Assembly (NCBI RefSeq): GCF_008274625.1
Contig: NZ_VTRU01000007.1
Span: 62,001 to 126,000 of the forward strand
Reading direction: 5' to 3'
DNA length: 64,000 nt
Source: Chryseobacterium panacisoli
GTDB taxonomy: Bacteria > Bacteroidota > Bacteroidia > Flavobacteriales > Weeksellaceae
Below are positions 32,165-40,678 of this stretch, one piece after another. Position 1 is the stretch's first letter, and each line of letters begins with the position of its first letter. A model generated the notes under the pieces. The model saw nothing but the letters and a program-made list of their open reading frames with translations, was not told the origin of the DNA and did no database searches. The position numbers and the translations under genes were made by a program.

Positions 32165-33547
32165 ATGTCATTAATAAAATCTATTTCCGGAATTCGCGGA
32201 ACCATTGGTGGAAGGGTAAATGATAACTTAACACCGCTGGATGTAGTAAAATTCGCATCCGCATTCGGAACCTGGCTTCAGAATAATAAAAACAAAAAAG
32301 ATCTTACCCTTATCATCGGAAGAGATGCCAGAATTTCTGGTCAGATGGTTTCTTCTTTGGTAACGGCTACGTTGCAGGGATTGGGAATTAATGTGATAGA
32401 CCTTGGCCTTTCTACAACGCCAACAGTTGAAATAATGGTTCCAGAGCTTAAGGCAGACGGAGGAATTATCCTTACCGCTTCCCACAACCCAAAACAGTGG
32501 AATGCCCTTAAATTATTGAACGAAAAAGGAGAATTCATCACCGGAGAAAACGGGGCTGAAGTACTTGCTTTAGCAGAGAGTGAAGATTTCAATTATGCAG
32601 AAGTAGACGATCTTGGAAAATATGAAACAAGAGATGATGCTTTTGATATCCATATTCAGCAGATCCTTGATTTACCAATGGTAGATGTAGAAGCGATCAA
32701 AGCTAAAAACTTTAAAGTGGCCCTGGATGCCGTAAACTCTACAGGAGGTATTGCCATTCCTATGCTTTTGGATAAATTAGGTTGTGAAACCATCAAATTA
32801 TACTGTGAGCCTACAGGGCATTTCCCACACAATCCTGAACCTTTGAAAGAACATTTGGGAGACATCTGCGAATTGATGAAAAAAGAAAATGCAGACGTAG
32901 GAGTTGTAGTAGATCCGGATGTAGACAGATTAGCTCTGATTGATGAAAAAGGTGAAATGTTTGGTGAAGAATATACATTGGTTGCTGTTGCAGATTATCT
33001 GTTGAAACACAAAAAAGGAGCCGCTATTTCCAATCTTTCTTCCAGCCGCGCTTTAAGAGATGTGGCACGTTCCCATGATTCAGAATATTTTGCCAGTGCC
33101 GTGGGAGAAGTAAACGTTGTTACTTTGATGAAGGAGAAAAATGCTGTCATCGGAGGAGAAGGAAACGGAGGAATTATCTATCCTGATTTACATTACGGAA
33201 GAGACTCTTTGGTAGGAGTAGCTTTGTTCTTAACTCATTTGGCTAAAGAAAACAAAACCGTTTCTGAGCTAAGAGCAGGATATCCAAGCTATTTCATGGG
33301 TAAAAAGAAAATAGAACTGACTCCGGAGATTGATGTAGATGCTATCTTAAGCAAAATGGAACAGGAGTATCAGAATGAAGACGTTTCTACAGTAGACGGT
33401 GTTAAAATAGACTTTGAAAACAACTGGGTTCACCTTAGAAAATCAAATACAGAGCCGATTATCAGAATTTACACGGAAGCTCATTCTCAGGAAGAAGCTG
33501 ATCAGTTAGGTGATGATATCATAGCTAAAATTAAAAGTTTAATCTAA
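32165..33547 (+). CDS. glmM: Phosphoglucosamine mutase
   Basis: The 460-residue protein begins SLIKSISGIRGTIGG and has the phosphoserine motif TASHNPKQWNALK, the metal loop DPDVDRLALIDEKGEMFGEE, the substrate loop GGEGNGGIIYPDLHYGRDSL, and the C-terminal phosphate-binding WVHLRKSNTEPIIRIY. It converts glucosamine-6-phosphate to glucosamine-1-phosphate for cell-wall and LPS precursors. Serine, rather than an alternative, is at the active site. In this lineage the same enzyme might also take glucose or mannose phosphates, since the family is broad. Confidence 0.92.
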   Translation: MSLIKSISGIRGTIGGRVNDNLTPLDVVKFASAFGTWLQNNKNKKDLTLIIGRDARISGQMVSSLVTATLQGLGINVIDLGLSTTPTVEIMVPELKADGGIILTASHNPKQWNALKLLNEKGEFITGENGAEVLALAESEDFNYAEVDDLGKYETRDDAFDIHIQQILDLPMVDVEAIKAKNFKVALDAVNSTGGIAIPMLLDKLGCETIKLYCEPTGHFPHNPEPLKEHLGDICELMKKENADVGVVVDPDVDRLALIDEKGEMFGEEYTLVAVADYLLKHKKGAAISNLSSSRALRDVARSHDSEYFASAVGEVNVVTLMKEKNAVIGGEGNGGIIYPDLHYGRDSLVGVALFLTHLAKENKTVSELRAGYPSYFMGKKKIELTPEIDVDAILSKMEQEYQNEDVSTVDGVKIDFENNWVHLRKSNTEPIIRIYTEAHSQEEADQLGDDIIAKIKSLI

Positions 33548-33560
33548 AAAAATACAGGAA

Positions 33561-33586
33561 GAACGGACGAATTGTCCGTTCTTTTT
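33561..33586 (+). terminator. Terminator of glmM
   Basis: GAACGGAC-GAATT-GTCCGTTC hairpin followed by T6. Confidence 0.85.
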
Positions 33587-33596
33587 TCTATCAGGC

Positions 33597-34178
33597 ATGT
33601 TTGAGCATATCAAAAACAAATTTCCCTTTCCTAAAGAAAAATGGAGAAAATTTCTGGGCAGCTTTGAACGGATGGAAGTTCCTGCCAAAACCTTACTTTT
33701 AAAAGAAGATGAGGTTTCCTATAATGCCTATTATATTGAAAAAGGAATGGTGAGAGCCTGGTATAATAATGACGGCAAAGACGTAACATTCCAGTTTTTT
33801 CTTGAAAATACAATGTTTTCTTCCCTTGAAAGCTTTAAAAAAGGCTTGCCAAGCATGGTGTCATTTGAGACCATAGAGCCGTGTATTTTATACAGGATCA
33901 GCAAACCTGATGTGGAAGCTTTCCTGGAAGAAGTCTATCAAAATCCAGAGCTCAGAAACCTGTTTATGGATGCTCTTTTTGAAAGAGTATTCGATTATAT
34001 GAAACATTTCTTTTCCTTCATTAAAGATACACCTATGCAGCGGTATATCAATCTGACCAAAACCAAGCCGGAGATTGTTAAAAGAGTTCCCCAACATTAT
34101 ATTGCTTCCTATCTGGGTATTACAACGGTACATCTCAGCAGGATCAAAAGCAAAATCCTGAAAGAGAGATTGGGATAG
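33597..34178 (+). CDS. Crp/Fnr-family transcriptional regulator
   Basis: The 193-residue protein has a cyclic-nucleotide-binding-like beta-roll (KTLLLKEDEVSYNAYYIEKGMVRAWYNNDGKDVTFQFF) and a C-terminal winged helix with ASYLGITTVHLSRIKSKI. The canonical cAMP phosphate-binding Arg-Ser motif is not seen, so the ligand is unclear; many Bacteroidota members of this type act without cAMP. It sits directly before the oxidoreductase at 34397, with a 16-bp palindrome in the gap that could be its target. Confidence 0.9.
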   Translation: MFEHIKNKFPFPKEKWRKFLGSFERMEVPAKTLLLKEDEVSYNAYYIEKGMVRAWYNNDGKDVTFQFFLENTMFSSLESFKKGLPSMVSFETIEPCILYRISKPDVEAFLEEVYQNPELRNLFMDALFERVFDYMKHFFSFIKDTPMQRYINLTKTKPEIVKRVPQHYIASYLGITTVHLSRIKSKILKERLG

Positions 34179-34335
34179 GGCGGAAGATGGAAGAAAACAC
34201 ATATACTTGTTAAACGAAGTTCCATTGTGAACGAATAATACTCAATATTATATCACTGAGTGTCCTCCGTGTTCCAATTCTATTTCCATCTTTATAAACT
34301 TCCAGCCTCCCTTCCTCCAGCTTCCTTTCCCAATT

Positions 34336-34351
34336 GATAACAAATGTTATC
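34336..34351. promoter_or_regulatory. Palindrome, possible Crp-like regulator site
   Basis: GATAACA-AA-TGTTATC, perfect 7-bp arms, 45 bp before the oxidoreductase ATG and 157 bp after the regulator's stop. Size and symmetry suit a Crp/Fnr dimer. Confidence 0.45.
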
Positions 34352-34396
34352 GCTTCCCAGCATTCATCATCAATAATTTTGTTAAAAATTAAAAGA

Positions 34397-35365
34397 ATGA
34401 AAGCAGCAGTAGTATTTGAAAAAGGAAGTATCCCTCAATATGCAGATTTTCCGGAGCCTGAAGTACAGGAAAATGAAATTTTGGTTTCAGTAAAAGCAGC
34501 CTCTATTAAAAATCTTGATAGAGCAAGAGCTGGAGGAAATCATTATTCTACAGAACATCAGGAGCATCAGCCAACGGTTATTGGAACAGATGGAGCAGGA
34601 TATCTTGAAAACGGAAATAAAGTCTATTTTTTCAGCAAAAAAGGAACGGTGGCTGAAAAAGCCGCAGCAGACAGAAAAATGATCATTCCCATTCCTGAAG
34701 AACTGGATTTTTCTTTAGCTGCGGCATTACCCAATGCGGTCATGGGATCAGCGATGGCTTTAAAATTCAAGGCAGGATTGCAGCCCGGAAATACGATACT
34801 TATCAATGGAGCGACAGGAATTACGGGAAGAATAGCCGTTCAGATTGCCAGATTATATGGCGCCCGAAAGATCATCGTTATCGGAAGAAATGAAGAATCC
34901 TTACAATCTTTGCGTGAACTCGGAGCTGATGAGGTAATTTCTCTTCAATCCACAGATCATGATTTTAAACAAAAAATAAAAGAAGTTCATCAGCAGACGC
35001 CTATAGATATTATTTTGGATTATATCTGGGGCCATTCTGTAGAAATGATATTGACTGCCCTTAAAGGTGACGGAACTTTTTCCCATAAAACAAAACTGGT
35101 AACCATAGGAGGAATGAGCGGAGACACCATTCAACTGTCTTCACAGATTCTCAGAGGAACTGATATTCAGATTTCAGGATCAGGACTGGGAAGCTGGACG
35201 AAAGAAGAATCTGCACTTCTGTTTTCAGAAATTATTCCGGAAATGTATCGGGCAGCCGTAGAAGGAAAAATTAAGATGGAAACAGAGGAGGCTGATATTA
35301 AAAATATCAAAACCGTATGGAATGCTGATATACAAAGCGGAAAACGTCTGGTCATAAGAATTTAA
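34397..35365 (+). CDS. MDR-type NAD(P)H quinone/zinc-independent alcohol dehydrogenase-like oxidoreductase
   Basis: The ATG at 34397 is chosen (MKAAVVFEKGSIPQYADFPEP), as in all family members; an upstream in-frame start at 34334 falls inside the palindrome region. The 322-residue protein has a GroES-like N-terminal domain without the catalytic zinc Cys and a Rossmann domain with LINGATGITGRIAVQIARLYGARKIIVIGR. It belongs to the quinone-oxidoreductase branch of medium-chain dehydrogenases. Substrate unknown. It is probably controlled by the adjacent Crp-like protein. Confidence 0.88.
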   Translation: MKAAVVFEKGSIPQYADFPEPEVQENEILVSVKAASIKNLDRARAGGNHYSTEHQEHQPTVIGTDGAGYLENGNKVYFFSKKGTVAEKAAADRKMIIPIPEELDFSLAAALPNAVMGSAMALKFKAGLQPGNTILINGATGITGRIAVQIARLYGARKIIVIGRNEESLQSLRELGADEVISLQSTDHDFKQKIKEVHQQTPIDIILDYIWGHSVEMILTALKGDGTFSHKTKLVTIGGMSGDTIQLSSQILRGTDIQISGSGLGSWTKEESALLFSEIIPEMYRAAVEGKIKMETEEADIKNIKTVWNADIQSGKRLVIRI

Positions 35366-35572
35366 CCCCAATTTCCATTTTTTTATCCACAATCCTTTTA
35401 TTGGTTTTCTTTTTTTACTATTTTTATAATAGAAATTTATGAAATGGAAAATTCAAAAAAAAGTTGCAACTTTGCATAAATATTTGAATATCAGTTTCAG
35501 ATGTATTATTAACTAACCGTTTGCCGAGGTTTGTAAGCAAATTCAGACATCAGGCCGACAAAGAGGACACTA

Positions 35573-36955
35573 TTGGAAGAGTATTTTGGAAATGAACTTG
35601 TAAAAAAGTTCGAGGAAATGATGGAAAACAATGACGAATTCTACTTTGATACAGAAGAGTTGGAAGACATTATTGTTTATTATTTGGAGCTTGGTGATTT
35701 TAATTACGCTGATATGGCGGTTAATTATGGTCTAAAGCTTCATCCCAATTCATTGGATATCAAGATCAAAAGACTTGAAATCCTTCTGGAATGGGAAGAG
35801 TATAATATGGCGAAAGAACTTATCAACGAGCTGAAAGGTGCTTCTATGGAGAACACAGACTTTTTGGTTTGTTACGCCAAATATTATTCGAGCTTAGGAA
35901 ATCCCAGAAAATCCATTGAAATTTGTAAAAAAGCTTTGACATTAGAGGAAGAAGAAAACTTTCTCCACAACTTTATTGCGGATGAATATGTGAATCTTGG
36001 AGACCCTTTTAACGCGCTTAAACATTACAGAAAAGCACTGAAAGAAGATCCAACGGATGAATATTCGCTGGAAAACTGTATGGTGTGTTTCAGTGACCTG
36101 AATAAGAGCGAGGAGGCTATAGCCTTTCTTAATGAATATTTAGATGAATTCCCTTATTCTGAAACTGCCTGGTTTGAATACGGACAATTCTATTTCAACA
36201 GAAAAAATTATGATGAAGCTATAAGAGGCTACGATTATTTGTTGGCAATCAACTCAAACTCTGTAGGAGTATATGCTAACAAATCAGCTTGTTATGAAGC
36301 TATGGGACAATACCAGAAAGCCATCGATACTTATGAAGAAATGCTGGAGCTGGAATACACAAAAGCATTTACTTTTTATAAGATCGGATTGTGCAACAAG
36401 GCATTAAAACAACCTATTTTAGCTTTAAATGCATTCCAGAAATCATTGAGAGAAGATCCTCAGTTTTATCTTGCCATGATGGAACAGTCCTATCTTTACG
36501 AAGAAATGGGCGGAATGTCTGAAGCATTGCATTATGCGAAAGAAGCTACCCAGCTGAATGAAAACAATCTTGAGTATCAAAAAAGATTAGCGTTTCTTTT
36601 CATCGATTCAGGGAAGTTTGAAGAAAGCCTTTCCTGTCTTAAAAAGCTGGTGGATGCTGAGCCTACAAGGTTCTACAACTGGTATGCCTACTCAGAAGTT
36701 TTAATGTTGGTAGGAGAGTACGAAGATGCGGTAACTGTGTTGAATAGTGCCTTAAAAAAACATCACAGAGCTGAACTGTTTTATCAGTTGAGCAATTGTT
36801 TTTTCAATCTGAAAGATCAGGATAAAGGAACAGAATCACTTCAGAAAGCATTAGACCTTGATCCGTCTTTAGTTAAGGATATGCAGAAAAAATATCCTTT
36901 CATTAAAGATGAAGTGAAAAAGGTAAAAGCGACTAAAGTGAGGAAAAAGAACTAG
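35573..36955 (+). CDS. Tetratricopeptide-repeat protein
   Basis: The 460-residue protein starts at a TTG (35573, MEEYFGNELVKKFEEMMEN); no in-frame ATG precedes residue 16. The whole length is TPR-like helical hairpins, for example NPRKSIEICKKALTLE, DPFNALKHYRKALKEDP, GQYQKAIDTYEEMLELEY and PILALNAFQKSLREDPQF. There is no signal peptide, so it is cytoplasmic, and the C-terminus is Lys-rich (KKVKATKVRKK). It likely scaffolds a protein complex; partners are not indicated by neighbours. Confidence 0.85.
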   Translation: MEEYFGNELVKKFEEMMENNDEFYFDTEELEDIIVYYLELGDFNYADMAVNYGLKLHPNSLDIKIKRLEILLEWEEYNMAKELINELKGASMENTDFLVCYAKYYSSLGNPRKSIEICKKALTLEEEENFLHNFIADEYVNLGDPFNALKHYRKALKEDPTDEYSLENCMVCFSDLNKSEEAIAFLNEYLDEFPYSETAWFEYGQFYFNRKNYDEAIRGYDYLLAINSNSVGVYANKSACYEAMGQYQKAIDTYEEMLELEYTKAFTFYKIGLCNKALKQPILALNAFQKSLREDPQFYLAMMEQSYLYEEMGGMSEALHYAKEATQLNENNLEYQKRLAFLFIDSGKFEESLSCLKKLVDAEPTRFYNWYAYSEVLMLVGEYEDAVTVLNSALKKHHRAELFYQLSNCFFNLKDQDKGTESLQKALDLDPSLVKDMQKKYPFIKDEVKKVKATKVRKKN

Positions 36956-36976
36956 ATTAATCTAAAAAATAATAGA

Positions 36977-37004
36977 AAAACCTGCATTTCTGCAGGTTTT
37001 TTTT
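36977..37004. terminator. Terminator between convergent genes
   Basis: AAAACCTGCA-TTTC-TGCAGGTTTT with T8 tail; ends the TPR gene and can serve the lipoprotein gene on the other strand. Confidence 0.88.
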
Positions 37005-37872
37005 ATTGATAGTTGTATTCGTAGATGAATTTATCAGGAGCGCTTGTAAGAGGATTTCCATTTATATCAAGAGATTGTCTGTCCTCTACAGACGGGTAAC
37101 CTGCGGTATTGAATGTAGTGGTATATTTATGAGAAGTTGTTCCGGTTCCGGTTCCTCCGCCAGCCGTGGTATTGGTAAACTGTCCCTTATAGGAGCTTAA
37201 GCTATTCTTTATATTTGAAAACAACATGCTTACCCCATCGCTGCTTTCGTTTCCGTTGAATATGATTTTATCAAAGCCCTTTACATTTTTAAAAGGATAG
37301 TTTTTATCCGTGTAAGTGTAGGTCTCTGTTTCTGTGTAATTAACGGTGTTCCCATTTACGGTTCCTGTGCCTGAACCTACATTGCTTATCATATTTCCAT
37401 TGTTGTAGGTAAATACACTGTTGATTGTAGAAGACCCTGCAGCCCCAGAATTTGTTTGTCTTTTTACATTGATTTCTGTATTGCTTGTGTAAACATAAGT
37501 AAATGTAACGGTGTTCTGTACTGTACCTGCAGTAGAATATTCTTTTGTAACTGCTGAAGCCATACGGCCGTTATTATATCCATATTCAACGGTGCTTTCA
37601 AGAATATTGTTTTCGTAATTTTTGATTCCAGTAACATATTCGTCGGTATAGCTGAATTCAATTCTTTGCCCATGATTAATATTGTTAATCATGCTGATGA
37701 TTTTGGTTCCGTTGTAATTGATTTTCATTACAATACCATCCTTGATCATTTTTGTAGGAAGAATTACACTTTGATTGGAAGGATCGCCGTTGTCAAAAGG
37801 ATCGTTATCGTCAGAAGAATAACATGAAAGTGTTAATAAGGCAATTGAGCCACAAAGTAGAATTTTTTTCAT
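37003..37872 (-). CDS. Lipoprotein with YD-like repeats, function unknown
   Basis: The 289-residue product has a lipoprotein signal (MKKILLCGSIALLTLSC, Cys17) and an acidic DDNDPFDNGDP linker. Its body is made of short beta strands rich in Tyr, Thr, Asn and Gly (EFSYTDEYVTGIKNYENN, VTFTYVYTSNTEINV, ETYTYTDKNYPF). This resembles the YD/RHS-like repeat style of many Bacteroidota surface lipoproteins. I cannot assign a function. Codon use and base content look like the neighbours. Confidence 0.75.
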   Translation of the reverse strand: MKKILLCGSIALLTLSCYSSDDNDPFDNGDPSNQSVILPTKMIKDGIVMKINYNGTKIISMINNINHGQRIEFSYTDEYVTGIKNYENNILESTVEYGYNNGRMASAVTKEYSTAGTVQNTVTFTYVYTSNTEINVKRQTNSGAAGSSTINSVFTYNNGNMISNVGSGTGTVNGNTVNYTETETYTYTDKNYPFKNVKGFDKIIFNGNESSDGVSMLFSNIKNSLSSYKGQFTNTTAGGGTGTGTTSHKYTTTFNTAGYPSVEDRQSLDINGNPLTSAPDKFIYEYNYQ

Positions 37873-37919
37873 AGTTATAAGTTAAATCAGTCAAATATAA
37901 TTTAATTTATAATATGATT

Positions 37920-38798
37920 TTATTTTTTTGGATTTGCTCTTAAAAATATAAGTCCTCCAATGATGATTCCTGCCCCTATAAATTGTAAATAAGTCAGTTT
38001 TTCACCATCTATAATACCCCAGATAATAGCAACAATTGGCATTACTAAAGTAACCGTGGAAGCAAAAAGGGGAGACGAAACTTTCAGTAAACGATAATTC
38101 ATTGTCATCGCCAGACCCGTTCCGAAGATAGATAAGAGACTCACAAACATAAGGCCCAGCAAATTATCCTTTGAAAAGCTGAACTCCGAAAAGAATCCGG
38201 TGCACGTAAGTGCTATAATAGAGGGAAATAGTAAGACAAATGAGAATACAAAAGCTGATAAAACAGTGGAAGAAACTTCCATAAGCTTTGATTTGACCGT
38301 TGTTGTACTCATGGCATAGCATAAAGTGGCCAATAATAACAACAGGATTGGAATCATTTTCAATTCACCGCTGTCACCTCCACCGAATGCAAGGATACAT
38401 ACCCCGGTGAAACTTATTAAAGTTCCTATAATCTGCTTTTTTGTCGTTTCAAATTTCCAGACCAAAGCCCCTACAATAATCACGAAAATAGGCATCATAG
38501 AGTTGATGATTCCTGCAATACTGCTGCTGACTTCAGTTTCTGCGATTGGAAAAAGGTACATAGGAATGAAATTCCCTGTAAAAGCAGCCAGAATTAACCA
38601 TTTTAAATGTTTTTTCGGGAAGAGTTTGTAATTTGAAATAGCAACCGGAAGTAAAATAATCCCTGCAATAAGAACCCTTAAAGATCCTACCTGATAAGGA
38701 TTAAAATGCTCAAGCGATTTTTTGATTAAAATAAAGGATGATCCCCAGATAATACTCAGGATAATCAGAAGAACCCATTTTTCTTTATCCGCGTTCAT
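37920..38798 (-). CDS. EamA/DMT-family transporter
   Basis: The 292-residue membrane protein has ten hydrophobic segments in two EamA halves, opening with WVLLIILSIIWGSSFILIKKSLEHFNPYQVGSLRVLIAG and, in the second half, TVTLVMPIVAIIWGIIDGEKLTYLQFIGAGIIIGGLIFLRAN. It is a drug/metabolite-type exporter or permease of unknown substrate. Its start overlaps the end of aat by 14 bp, so the two are cotranscribed. Confidence 0.92.
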   Translation of the reverse strand: MNADKEKWVLLIILSIIWGSSFILIKKSLEHFNPYQVGSLRVLIAGIILLPVAISNYKLFPKKHLKWLILAAFTGNFIPMYLFPIAETEVSSSIAGIINSMMPIFVIIVGALVWKFETTKKQIIGTLISFTGVCILAFGGGDSGELKMIPILLLLLATLCYAMSTTTVKSKLMEVSSTVLSAFVFSFVLLFPSIIALTCTGFFSEFSFSKDNLLGLMFVSLLSIFGTGLAMTMNYRLLKVSSPLFASTVTLVMPIVAIIWGIIDGEKLTYLQFIGAGIIIGGLIFLRANPKK

Positions 38799-39438
38799 TA
38801 TTTTCGTGTAAAATTTTTAGAAACTCTTTTTTAGGAATCATTTTAGCACCAAGACTTTCAAGATGCTCTGTATGGGACTGGCAATCAATTAATTCAATCT
38901 TGTTTCTGTTGCTCTCTACAAAATGAATGAATCCTGCTTTGGAAGCATTGCTCACTGTAGCAAACATGCTTTCTCCACAAAAGACACTGCCAATTTGCAG
39001 TCCGTAAAAACCACCTACAAGCTCTTTATCCTGCCACACTTCAATACTTTTGGCAAGGCCATAGTCATGAAGCTGGATAAAAGAATGCATCAATTCATCA
39101 GAAAGCCATGTCCCGGACTGTCCTTTTCGGGTTGCCTTTTGACAATTCCTGATTACTTCCCTGAAATTTTTATTCTCTGAAAAAGTGAAAACGTTTCTGT
39201 TTAATATCTTTCTCATTGATTTTGAAACTTTTAATTCTGCCGGGTCAAGAACAAACCTTGGGTCCGGACACCACCAAAGAATTTCTTCTCCGGGATTGTA
39301 CCAGGGGAAAATACCCAGCTGATAAGCAAACCAGATACGCTCTACAGACAAGTCGCCTCCAAAAGCAACCACTCCTTCATGACCGCCATACAGCTCAGGG
39401 TCAGGAAATGAAATCTCGTTTTCGTCTAATCGAACCAT
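38785..39438 (-). CDS. aat: Leucyl/phenylalanyl-tRNA-protein transferase
   Basis: The 217-residue protein shows the Aat motifs GGDLSVERIWFAYQLGIFPWYNPGEEILWWCPDPRFVL, TWLSDELMHSFIQLHDYGLAKSIEVW, and GGFYGLQIGSVFCGESMF. It adds Leu or Phe from aminoacyl-tRNA to proteins with N-terminal Arg or Lys, marking them for ClpS/ClpAP degradation. Start, length and motifs are all normal. It is the upstream gene of the pair with the EamA transporter. Confidence 0.96.
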   Translation of the reverse strand: MVRLDENEISFPDPELYGGHEGVVAFGGDLSVERIWFAYQLGIFPWYNPGEEILWWCPDPRFVLDPAELKVSKSMRKILNRNVFTFSENKNFREVIRNCQKATRKGQSGTWLSDELMHSFIQLHDYGLAKSIEVWQDKELVGGFYGLQIGSVFCGESMFATVSNASKAGFIHFVESNRNKIELIDCQSHTEHLESLGAKMIPKKEFLKILHENNERG

Positions 39439-39498
39439 GCTTAGAAAAAAAATCCCACTTCAAAAAGCAGGATTTATATTTGATCTTATATTCTTTAA

Positions 39499-39876
39499 TT
39501 AAAAAGGTAAATCATCATCATCGTCTCCCGCGAACGGATTTTCGTTTGAAACTGGAGTTGCAGATTGCTGAGACATTGCCTGAGTAGGTTCTGAAGCATT
39601 TTCAGAAACTTTCTCTACTCTCCACCCTGTAATAGAGTTGAAGTATTTAGTTTCACCTTGAGGAGAAACCCATTCTCTACCTCTGATGTTGATTCCCACC
39701 TTTACGTTCTCTCCTTCTTTAAGGTTATCTAATAAACTGATTTTATCAGATAAAAATTCTATGTTTATCGGCTGTGGATACTGTTCTTGAGTTAAAATAA
39801 CCATTTCTCTTTTTTGAAACCCGCTCGCAAATGTTTGAGCATCAAAAAGTTTCTTTACCGTTCCTTGTAATTCCAT
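39499..39876 (-). CDS. DUF3127 (OB-fold-like) protein
   Basis: The ATG at 39876 (MELQGTVKKLFDAQTF) matches the family start; the frame upstream to 40011 is a chance extension into the promoter. The 125-residue protein has a beta-rich DUF3127 domain (GFQKREMVILTQEQYPQPINIEFLSDKISLLDNLKEGENVKVGINIRGREW) and a flexible tail that ends in an acidic DDDDDLPF motif. That tail is strongly like the C-terminus of single-stranded DNA-binding proteins, so interaction with SSB-partner proteins or nucleic acids is plausible. Confidence 0.88.
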   Translation of the reverse strand: MELQGTVKKLFDAQTFASGFQKREMVILTQEQYPQPINIEFLSDKISLLDNLKEGENVKVGINIRGREWVSPQGETKYFNSITGWRVEKVSENASEPTQAMSQQSATPVSNENPFAGDDDDDLPF

Positions 39877-39973
39877 ATCGTAAATATTAACGATGTAAAA
39901 GTAAGAAAATGAAATGTAATAAAAGGTGCCGCGAAAAAAAAATGTAGAAAATTTAATTTTTTTCTTTGAAAAG

Positions 39974-40004
39974 TTTGGTAGTAAAGGAAATTGCCTTATA
40001 TTTG
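39974..40004 (+). promoter_or_regulatory. Consensus promoter of the first tRNA triplet
   Basis: TTTG at 39974-39977 and TATATTTG at 39997-40004 are 19 bp apart; transcription would begin about 45 bp before the first tRNA. Confidence 0.8.
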
Positions 40005-40054
40005 CACTCACAAAAACGAAGCAAGCTCTTTAAAACTTACAATATAAAAAACCA

Positions 40055-40136
40055 GCGGATGTGGTGTAATTGGTAGCCACGCCAGACTTAGGATCTGGTG
40101 CCGTGAGGCGTGGGGGTTCGAGTCCCTTCATCCGCA
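40055..40136 (+). tRNA. tRNA-Leu(UAG), copy 1
   Basis: 82 nt with acceptor GCGGATG/CATCCGC, anticodon stem CCAGA/TCTGG around CTTAGGA (anticodon TAG), a long variable arm (TGCCGTGAGGCG) and a TTCGAGT T-loop. The variable arm is typical of class II tRNA-Leu. CCA is not encoded. Confidence 0.95.
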
Positions 40137-40140
40137 CTAT

Positions 40141-40216
40141 GCGAAAATAGCTCAGCTGGTAGAGCACAACCTTGCCAAGGTTGGGGTCGCGGGTTCGAAT
40201 CCCGTTTTTCGCTCCA
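40141..40216 (+). tRNA. tRNA-Gly(GCC), copy 1
   Basis: 76 nt with acceptor GCGAAAA/TTTTCGC, D-arm GCTCAGCTGGTAGAGC, anticodon loop TTGCCAA (anticodon GCC), T-arm GGGTTCGAATCCC, discriminator T, and an encoded CCA end. Confidence 0.96.
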
Positions 40217-40222
40217 CACCAT

Positions 40223-40306
40223 GCCCTGGTGGTGGAACTGGTAGACACGCAGGACTTAAAATCCTGTGTCCGCAAGGACGTACGGGTTCAAGTCCCGTCT
40301 GGGGTA
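40223..40306 (+). tRNA. tRNA-Leu(UAA), copy 1
   Basis: 84 nt; acceptor GCCCTGG pairs with CTGGGGT, including wobble pairs, anticodon stem CAGGA/TCCTG around CTTAAAA (anticodon TAA), variable arm TGTCCGCAAGGACG, T-loop TTCAAGT. CCA not encoded. Confidence 0.93.
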
Positions 40307-40310
40307 CAAG

Positions 40311-40341
40311 ACCCTCTGTAATATCTTACGGAGGGTTTTTT
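40311..40341 (+). terminator. Terminator of tRNA triplet 1
   Basis: ACCCTCTGTAA-TATC-TTACGGAGGGT with a T6 tail. Confidence 0.85.
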
Positions 40342-40375
40342 GTTTTAATAGAGAGTGTTCTTTAAATAAAATTTT

Positions 40376-40383
40376 TATATTTG
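40376..40383 (+). promoter_or_regulatory. -7 promoter box of tRNA triplet 2
   Basis: TATATTTG, exact TAnnTTTG, 44 bp before the tRNA; -33 element unclear. The second triplet thus seems to be separately transcribed. Confidence 0.5.
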
Positions 40384-40426
40384 TAAGAAATATAGCCTGA
40401 ATCTGTAAATTCAGATCAGCAAACCA

Positions 40427-40508
40427 GCGGATGTGGTGTAATTGGTAGCCACGCCAGACTTAGGATCTGGTGCCGTGAGGCGTGGGGGTTCGAGTCCCTT
40501 CATCCGCA
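40427..40508 (+). tRNA. tRNA-Leu(UAG), copy 2
   Basis: Identical in sequence to copy 1 at 40055 over all 82 nt, anticodon TAG. Confidence 0.95.
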
Positions 40509-40512
40509 CTAT

Positions 40513-40588
40513 TCTAAAATAGTTCAGCTGGTAGAGCACAACCTTGCCAAGGTTGGGGTCGCGGGTTCGAATCCCGTTTTTCGCTCCA
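40513..40588 (+). pseudogene. tRNA-Gly(GCC), copy 2, acceptor stem damaged
   Basis: Same as copy 1 from position 12 onward, including anticodon GCC and encoded CCA, but the 5' acceptor strand reads TCTAAAA instead of GCGAAAA while the 3' strand TTTTCGC is unchanged. Positions 1-72 and 3-70 are therefore mismatched, and C11 is changed to T in the D-stem (G-U pair remains possible). A functional tRNA with such a stem is doubtful, so I label it a probable pseudogene. Confidence 0.7.
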
Positions 40589-40594
40589 CACCAT

Positions 40595-40678
40595 GCCCTG
40601 GTGGTGGAACTGGTAGACACGCAGGACTTAAAATCCTGTGTCCGCAAGGACGTACGGGTTCAAGTCCCGTCTGGGGTA
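40595..40678 (+). tRNA. tRNA-Leu(UAA), copy 2
   Basis: Same sequence as copy 1 at 40223, anticodon TAA. Confidence 0.93.
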
